Positions 59,467 to 64,000 of a DNA stretch of 64,000 bases are shown one piece after another (positions within the stretch are counted from its first letter, which is position 1; each line of letters opens with the position of its first letter). Made by a program: the position numbers and the translations under genes. The stretch is from NCBI GenBank assembly GCA_951213105.1, contig OX578145.1, positions 8,771,691 to 8,835,690 of the forward strand, written 5' to 3'. The notes beneath the pieces were generated by a model. That model saw only the letters and a list, made by a program, of their open reading frames with translations, made no database searches and was not told the origin of the DNA. Source of the DNA: Amaurobius ferox. Lineage: Eukaryota > Arthropoda > Arachnida > Araneae > Amaurobiidae.

Positions 59467-60613
59467 ATGAAATATAATAAAAATATAAGGGTTAAAATAC
59501 TGACACGTTCCGACAGAATCAGTAAAGAAACCCTTAAATTAATTACAGATGGTGGACACCGTATTACTTCTAAAATCGTAACTGGTGATGAAACGTACAC
59601 ACTGTTTTTTGACGTTCCAACACATCACAAGAAAGTAAAGTATGGGTCTTTGGAGATGACCCTGCGGCAGCAAAGACATCTGATCAAAGATGCTTGGAAA
59701 CTTGTACCCGAATTATAAGAACAGAGGAGGAGATAGCTTTTGCTCAGTGATTATAATGTCGGTCTACGAAGCATCAAGTCCCTGGTTCGGGACCCGGCGA
59801 CGCCCAATCGCCACAATGATGACTGGACGTTTGAAACACGCAACCTTCCTCTCTAACGACTTCACCTCTCAGCACGAGATGGCAGCACCACATGGAGTCA
59901 GAAGCCTTGACACTCCCTTCCTGGTTGAGCACGACTGCCCGTCACGCCTCCCGGCCTTCCTTCCTCATCAGCGGAGGGAGTGTGCGGCAGCAAAGACATC
60001 TGATCAAAGATGCTTGGAAACTTGTACCCGAATTATAAGAACAGAGGAGGAGCTAGCTTTTGCTCAGTGATTATAATGTCGGTCTACAATGCATCAGGTC
60101 CCTGGTTCGGGCCCCGGCGACGCCCAAACTAACATAGGTGAAAAGGCAACTAGCCACGAAAAAAGTAATGTATGCCGTCTTCTTCAGAAGTACAGGTCTG
60201 GTCAAAGACACAAAGCTAGAGGGAGAGAAGGCAGTTACAGCTAACTGGTGTACACCAGTAAGTGTCTTCAGGAAGTGAATGTTAGGGGACTTATGCTTCA
60301 CCATGAAAATGCATCTTCTCATTCAACAAGAATGCCAGTCAAATTTCTTGAACAAAAAAAAACATCAAAGTGATAGAACATCCACCCTATTCTCCTGATC
60401 TTGCTATGTGCGACTTTTAGTTATTTTTTAATCTAAAAAATTTTTTACGTGACCCGTGGGCATCGTTTTCATTCTGATAATGAGATTGATGAGGCTATAA
60501 AAGCATATTTTTCATCGATTCCAAGAAGTGGATGGCTTGAAGTATTTAATCTTTGGAAAATTCGCCTACAGAAGTGCATTGATGTTGGAGGGGAGTACTT
60601 TGAACACTCCTAA
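59467..60613 (+). pseudogene. second mariner transposase, 5' truncated and interrupted
   Basis: The first part (59467-59662) reads LKLITDGGHRITSKIVTGDE, then TYTLFFDVPTHHKK and, in a shifted frame, VFGDDP. A 464-bp insertion follows. The second part (60127-60613) reads VKRQLATKKVMYAVFFRSTG, LVKDTKLEGEKAVTANW, LHHENASSHS, EHPPYSPDLAMCDF, then WLEVFNLWKIRLQKCIDVGG and EYFEHS-stop across frameshifts. It belongs to a different mariner subfamily from the copy at 55020-57930. In the second catalytic motif, HHDN has become HHEN. The N-terminal third is absent. It lies just downstream of the Reeler exon, on the opposite strand. Confidence 0.88.
59663..60126 (+). mobile_element. 464-bp element with 144-bp direct terminal repeats inside mariner
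   Basis: 59663-59806 and 59983-60126 are 144-bp direct repeats with few differences, starting TGCGGCAGCAAAGACATCTG and ending CCCGGCGACGCCCA. The 176-bp interior is GC-rich and ends in a purine-rich GCGGAGGGAGTG. TG...CA ends, a purine tract and non-coding content fit a miniature terminal-repeat (TRIM-like) retroelement. Alternatively, each repeat could be a tRNA-derived SINE: TTTGCTCAGTGATTA resembles an A box, and GGTTCGGGACC lies about 45 bp after it as a B-box-like sequence. The target duplication is not clear (perhaps CCC). Confidence 0.7.
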
Positions 60614-60979
60614 GAGTTGATGAGTTTACTTGTACCACTTAGCCGTATCTCAAAAATTTCAGGGTGACCTTCGTATTACGTGGGTGTACCCAGATTGCAG
60701 AAGTATTCTGAATGGCTTATGCGTACCCTAAGCGGGTGTCATGTATCAACACCATACACAGAGGCCACGCAAGTAGGGACACCATTTAGAATTTACACCC
60801 AAAGAACTAAATGTTACCTGTTATAATATAGAAATTACCTTCGATTAAATTAATTAAAGATTAATGTAAATTTAAGACAAGATTGAAACACATTTTATCA
60901 TTGCATTTTATACTTGTATATGACACCCGTCAAGGATGTGACGGGAAAGGGAATGTTTCAATACACACTACCAACTTAA
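60614..60979. other. mariner 3' flank and unassigned AT-rich sequence
   Basis: TTCAGGGTGACCTTCGTA near 60659 could be the inverted terminal end of the mariner copy. Nothing else is recognisable before the solo LTR. Confidence 0.4.
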
Positions 60980-60983
60980 ATAT

Positions 60984-61520
60984 TGTTGCGAACGCCCAAT
61001 ATTCTCTCATTGGCGCCTCCTCTTTCTTCTGTCTCGAAGCCCAGGCGAAGAAAATACAGTACATGACGTCAGCATGACGGAAACCCAGGATTTCCCAGAT
61101 AGAAGAAGGGTTGCAGGATTTGGCGATTTATCGCCCATTTGGCGACTTCCGGAATGTTCCAGAAACTTCTCGATAGAACAATTATTCTTTGAGATATAGA
61201 GATTTCCAGAAGTTTTTATGGAGACATTATAAAAAGGACATCACCCCTCCGTTGCAAGGGAGTTACACGAGCTACATCAGACTGTGATTTTTGTCGATGT
61301 TTTGAGAATAGTAGCTGCTGTTTTGTGAAAGTATTTTTGTCAGTATTTTGAGAATGATATCGCTTATTCTGTAAAATGAGTGGATCATTTGAATGCCGTT
61401 TGATTGTATATTATTTCTGTTTACTTTGTGCTTGTGAATAAACGTAAGTTATCCAGAAACTTGGACTCGTTCTTGTGTCCTGCGTATACACACACGATTC
61501 TGGAGGATACGTTCGTAACA
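60984..61520 (+). mobile_element. solo LTR of an LTR retrotransposon, 537 bp, 4-bp TSD
   Basis: It starts TGTTGCGAACG and ends CGTTCGTAACA (TG...CA with an imperfect inverted terminus). ATAT flanks it on both sides (60980-60983 and 61521-61524). A TATA box (TATAAAA, 61228-61234) and an AATAAA poly(A) signal (61437-61442) lie in the order expected for U3-R-U5. No internal retroelement sequence is attached, so recombination has left a solo LTR. A 4-bp duplication is usual for Ty3-type elements. The fragment at 40372-40560 is a relative. Confidence 0.88.
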
Positions 61521-61524
61521 ATAT

Positions 61525-62369
61525 CGTCTAAATCACGCGATGAATTTGCATGACATTTCCCCCCCTATACTGTGAGGTGCGGAATGAAAATAATTAAACG
61601 CATGTTTCTGTCTGTCAGCTTATAATAAATAACTCGAGAATGATTCAAAGGATTGACATACATTTTTCACTGCTTGATCAAGTTTAATAAAGAGCAGGTT
61701 TATAGCTCAAATATTTTAGATTTTGTGCCGCGTGCATCTTTCAACGTTATCTCGGACAGCGCCGAATATTTCTGCCAATCTCGTATCAATCTGTAATTGG
61801 AACCCGTCCCATTATGTAGAAACGTTTTCTGCAGACGCGTTGAATATCAAATATTCTGGGCGGAAAGGGGGAATTTTTATTTGAATCATTTTTGGTATGT
61901 AGGACACTATTTATACGTTGCACATACATACTGCATGCAAAATGGGGGGAGGGACGAGATAGATGGGTGGTGGTTTCTTTTCAAACACTCGAACACGTTT
62001 TCGGTCTCGCCCCCTAATGCATGCGAGTTCAGACTCTTATTAGAAGGGATAGACTGACTCTTGACTGCAGAACTATGTGTAATCACGCGAGCTCATTTTA
62101 ATTAAAGTCCGACTTTTTCGTTTGTGAATGATAAAGAGTGGCATCACGAACTTCACATTAAGATTCTATCGCCGCCCGCCCCTCTGCCCATGACGGGCCG
62201 AGAAAACTCATTATCCGCAGAACCAGCGTTAACAGGTTTCTTAATGAAAAGAGAAATGATTTTGGAGGGGTTTTGTCTCAGTGCGAAACAATGGTCCAAG
62301 TGAGTTGGAAACTAAATAAATTGTATTACGAGGAGGATGGGGGGGGGGGGGGGGGGGGATCTGATGTGG
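61525..62369. other. no gene recognised
   Basis: Moderately AT-rich sequence. An 86-codon + frame (61797-62057) has no recognisable domain. A G-run of about 20 bases lies at 62339-62358. Confidence 0.45.
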
Positions 62370-62505
62370 GCAGCGCGTGACTTTCCCCACAGATTCAAAT
62401 TCAATTTCTCTTTATTTCTTTAATCATTCGTTTAATTCCATGCAATAACACGCATTATTAGTTGAAATGACGCTGAACTTGAAATTTTAATTCAATGTTG
62501 CTATT
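62370..62505 (+). repeat. repeat family 3, partial copy
   Basis: Shares GATGTGGGCAGCGCGTGAC, CCACAGATTC and AATTTCTCTTTATTTC with 45580-45650. Confidence 0.7.
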
Positions 62506-62662
62506 TTCCCTGCAATACAGGGTACGGTATAGGGAAAGTTAAGGCTCCTCTATATACGAGCTGACTCATCAAGCATATTGAAGCCCACTCTAGCTGGAAG
62601 CGCAATCCATTAGCATGAGCTCTATTCGTATTTTCACTTTAGGAAGTATAATTGAAATAATT

Positions 62663-62798
62663 ATGGGTGGTTGTTCTGCACCGAACTGCTCTAATCATTC
62701 TAGAAAGGGTTTTAGGCTATTTCGCTTTCCTAGAAGCGAAGAAAGAAGAAAACAATGGCTAATAAATAAGTGGATCTCCGGTACTGGAGCATACTTGT
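62663..62798 (+). CDS. THAP zinc-finger domain, first coding exon (partial)
   Basis: The frame opens at ATG 62663 with MGGCSAPNCSNHSRKGFRLF followed by RFPRSEERRKQWLINKW. This is the N-terminal half of a THAP domain: C-x4-C pair, a short basic loop, FxFP, then a basic helix ending in W. The second half (the C-x2-H pair) is missing. A good donor GTGAGC at 62799 would end the exon at 62798, leaving a split codon. An ATG at 62615 in the same frame would add 16 residues, but THAP domains usually start at the Met just before the first Cys, so I chose 62663. THAP proteins are DNA-binding factors or P-element-type transposases; the remaining exons lie beyond the window, so either is possible. Confidence 0.75.
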
Positions 62799-62924
62799 GT
62801 GAGCTAAGTTCTATAATATTCTAATTGAAACTTCTTTTTTTATATAAAGTATTTATTTTAAACACTTATTTTATAATTTCTGTAACTGTAGTATGGAACC
62901 CTATGGACTTCAATATGCTTGGTA

Positions 62925-63760
62925 AGTCAGCCTGTAGTAGAGGAGCTCTAGGGAAAGTATTGGAATCATGCAAATCGCAACTCTAGTCTTTGACGCAAAA
63001 TCGCAACTCGAGGCTTTGACGGATCGACACGTTTTGAGACCTTTAGAACACAAAAAAACTATTTTTAGCGTAACGTTTGTGTGTGTATCTGTCTGTACAG
63101 TGTATGTATCCACTCTAACTCAAACGAATGGAACGTAAATTTTTATAGGTTTTCCTAAATTTTTATGGGTAAGTTCACTAGTAGGTGACCCTGGTGTTGA
63201 TTAGAATTTGGTATCATTTGGGATAAAAGAACTTTTTTATGAACATTTTCGTGTTTTTGCGAAGTGGTCCGCAAAAATTGTCTGTGTCCACTCTAACTGA
63301 AAAACTAAATCATGAAATTGGGTAGATATGTCACTTGTGAGTCACTCTGGTGCTGATTAGACTTCGATGTGAATCAGAAAATAAGAAGCTGCTTTCTTTG
63401 CGAATGGCCCCGCAAAAATCGTCAAAATCTAAAATAACTATGCATGCTGAAATGCATCCATTAAATGCTTGTGTTATGTGCAATTTTTAACAATAAAAAG
63501 CCCAACCCCATTACTCTAGGACTATCCGTTTTCGAGTTAATTTAGTTTTTTCTCATTTTTGCTACGCCCGTTTTGAGAATAAGCCTAGTTTCCAAATGAA
63601 ATCGAAAGCTGAATTTAAAGCGTACATTCAGTTCAATTTCAATTAATGACGCGTGTTATTTAAAGAAATTAAAACTCAATTTAATAAATTATTAATGAAA
63701 TAGAGAAAAAATGAATTGGAGCCTGTAAGGAAAGTCATGTGCTGACCACATTAGACTTTC
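62925..63760 (-). repeat. repeat family 3 copy (minus)
   Basis: The reverse complement follows 45580-46425 closely: GTGGTCAGCACATGACTTTC, GGGCGTAGCAAAAATGAG, ATAGTCCTAGAGTAATGGGG and the ACACGTTTTGAGAC region near 63027 (+ strand). Confidence 0.8.
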
Positions 63761-63767
63761 TACTCTC

Positions 63768-64000
63768 TCTGCAATACATGGTAATGTATAAGGAAAGTAT
63801 TGTAATCGTGTCGAAAATCGCAAGTGGAGTTTTCGACGGATCTACACGTTTTGGGACCGCTAGAGTACGAAAACACTACTTTTAGCGTGACGTCTGTGCA
63901 ATGCATGTATCCACTCTAAAAATACGAAAAACTAAATTCTTTGGTTTGTCCTAGAATAATGGGGTTGGTTTATTCTTTTCACCGTCAAACATTACTTATT
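63768..64000 (+). repeat. repeat family 1 copy, cut by window end
   Basis: CTCTGCAATACATGG, then AATGTATAAGGAAAGTATTG, GTGTCGAAAATCGCAAG, GAGTTTTCGACGGATC and ACACGTTTTGGGAC. It is a tandem-direction relative of 62945-63130. Confidence 0.75.

Larger units (their letters stand above)
62799..64000 (+). other. probable THAP-gene intron filled with repeats
   Basis: If the donor at 62799 is used, this stretch is intron. I see no candidate for the second THAP exon. Repeat family 1/3 copies occupy 62925-63760 and 63768-64000. Confidence 0.4.

Noticed and set aside
59690..60070. 126-codon + frame in the mariner interruption
   Set aside because: It runs through the 144-bp repeats and the GC-rich interior of an inserted element, without domain features.

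Overview
This window looks like nuclear DNA of an arthropod, probably a chelicerate such as a spider. This is an inference from three things: AT-rich sequence with very long introns, exon sequences that read like arthropod genes, and a heavy load of decayed mariner, pogo-like, hAT-like, RTE-like, Jockey-like and Penelope-like elements. No prokaryotic gene organisation is present, and most long open frames are chance frames or transposon remnants.

The left 27 kb holds the 3' end of a plasma-membrane calcium ATPase (PMCA, ATP2B family) gene on the + strand. Three exons of the alternatively spliced tail are visible: a terminal exon at 3525-4064 ending in ETSI, a 69-nt in-frame cassette at 17310-17378, and a second terminal exon at 26122-26331 ending in ETAV. 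They predict at least two PMCA C-termini, each starting with its own version of the calmodulin-binding helix and each ending in a class I PDZ ligand. The catalytic exons lie to the left of the window. Between these exons are introns and UTR with small DNA transposons (6.2-7.1, 8.55-9.23, 12.6-13.0, 13.9-15.2 and 22.07-23.18 kb).

From 27 to 59 kb I see no host gene exon that I can name. This part is repeats. It includes an RTE-like LINE on the minus strand (30.6-33.87 kb). A 0.33-kb inverted repeat (37.3-37.65 kb) carries a hammerhead-ribozyme-like core in each arm. A Jockey-type LINE tail lies at 39.6-40.0 kb and LTR pieces at 40.4 kb. A 1-kb inverted repeat sits at 44.2-45.2 kb, and several dispersed families recur in both orientations (42.5-50.1 kb and 62.4-64.0 kb). 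A Penelope-like reverse transcriptase frame (54.1-55.0 kb) abuts a mariner pseudogene, which is itself split by a 2.2-kb element with 25-bp inverted ends and an 8-9-bp target duplication.

The right end has two probable host exons. One is a GC-rich Reeler-domain exon on the minus strand (59218-59425) with clean splice sites. The other is a THAP zinc-finger first exon on the + strand (62663-62798). Between them are a second mariner interrupted by a 464-bp element with 144-bp direct terminal repeats, and a solo LTR with TATA box, poly(A) signal and 4-bp target duplication.

The most unusual observations are two 57-58-bp hairpin insertions (6728 and 47715), each flanked by a perfect 15-16-bp target duplication and matching the 3' end of a 690-bp insertion at 58195, and the paired hammerhead-like motifs at 37.4-37.57 kb.
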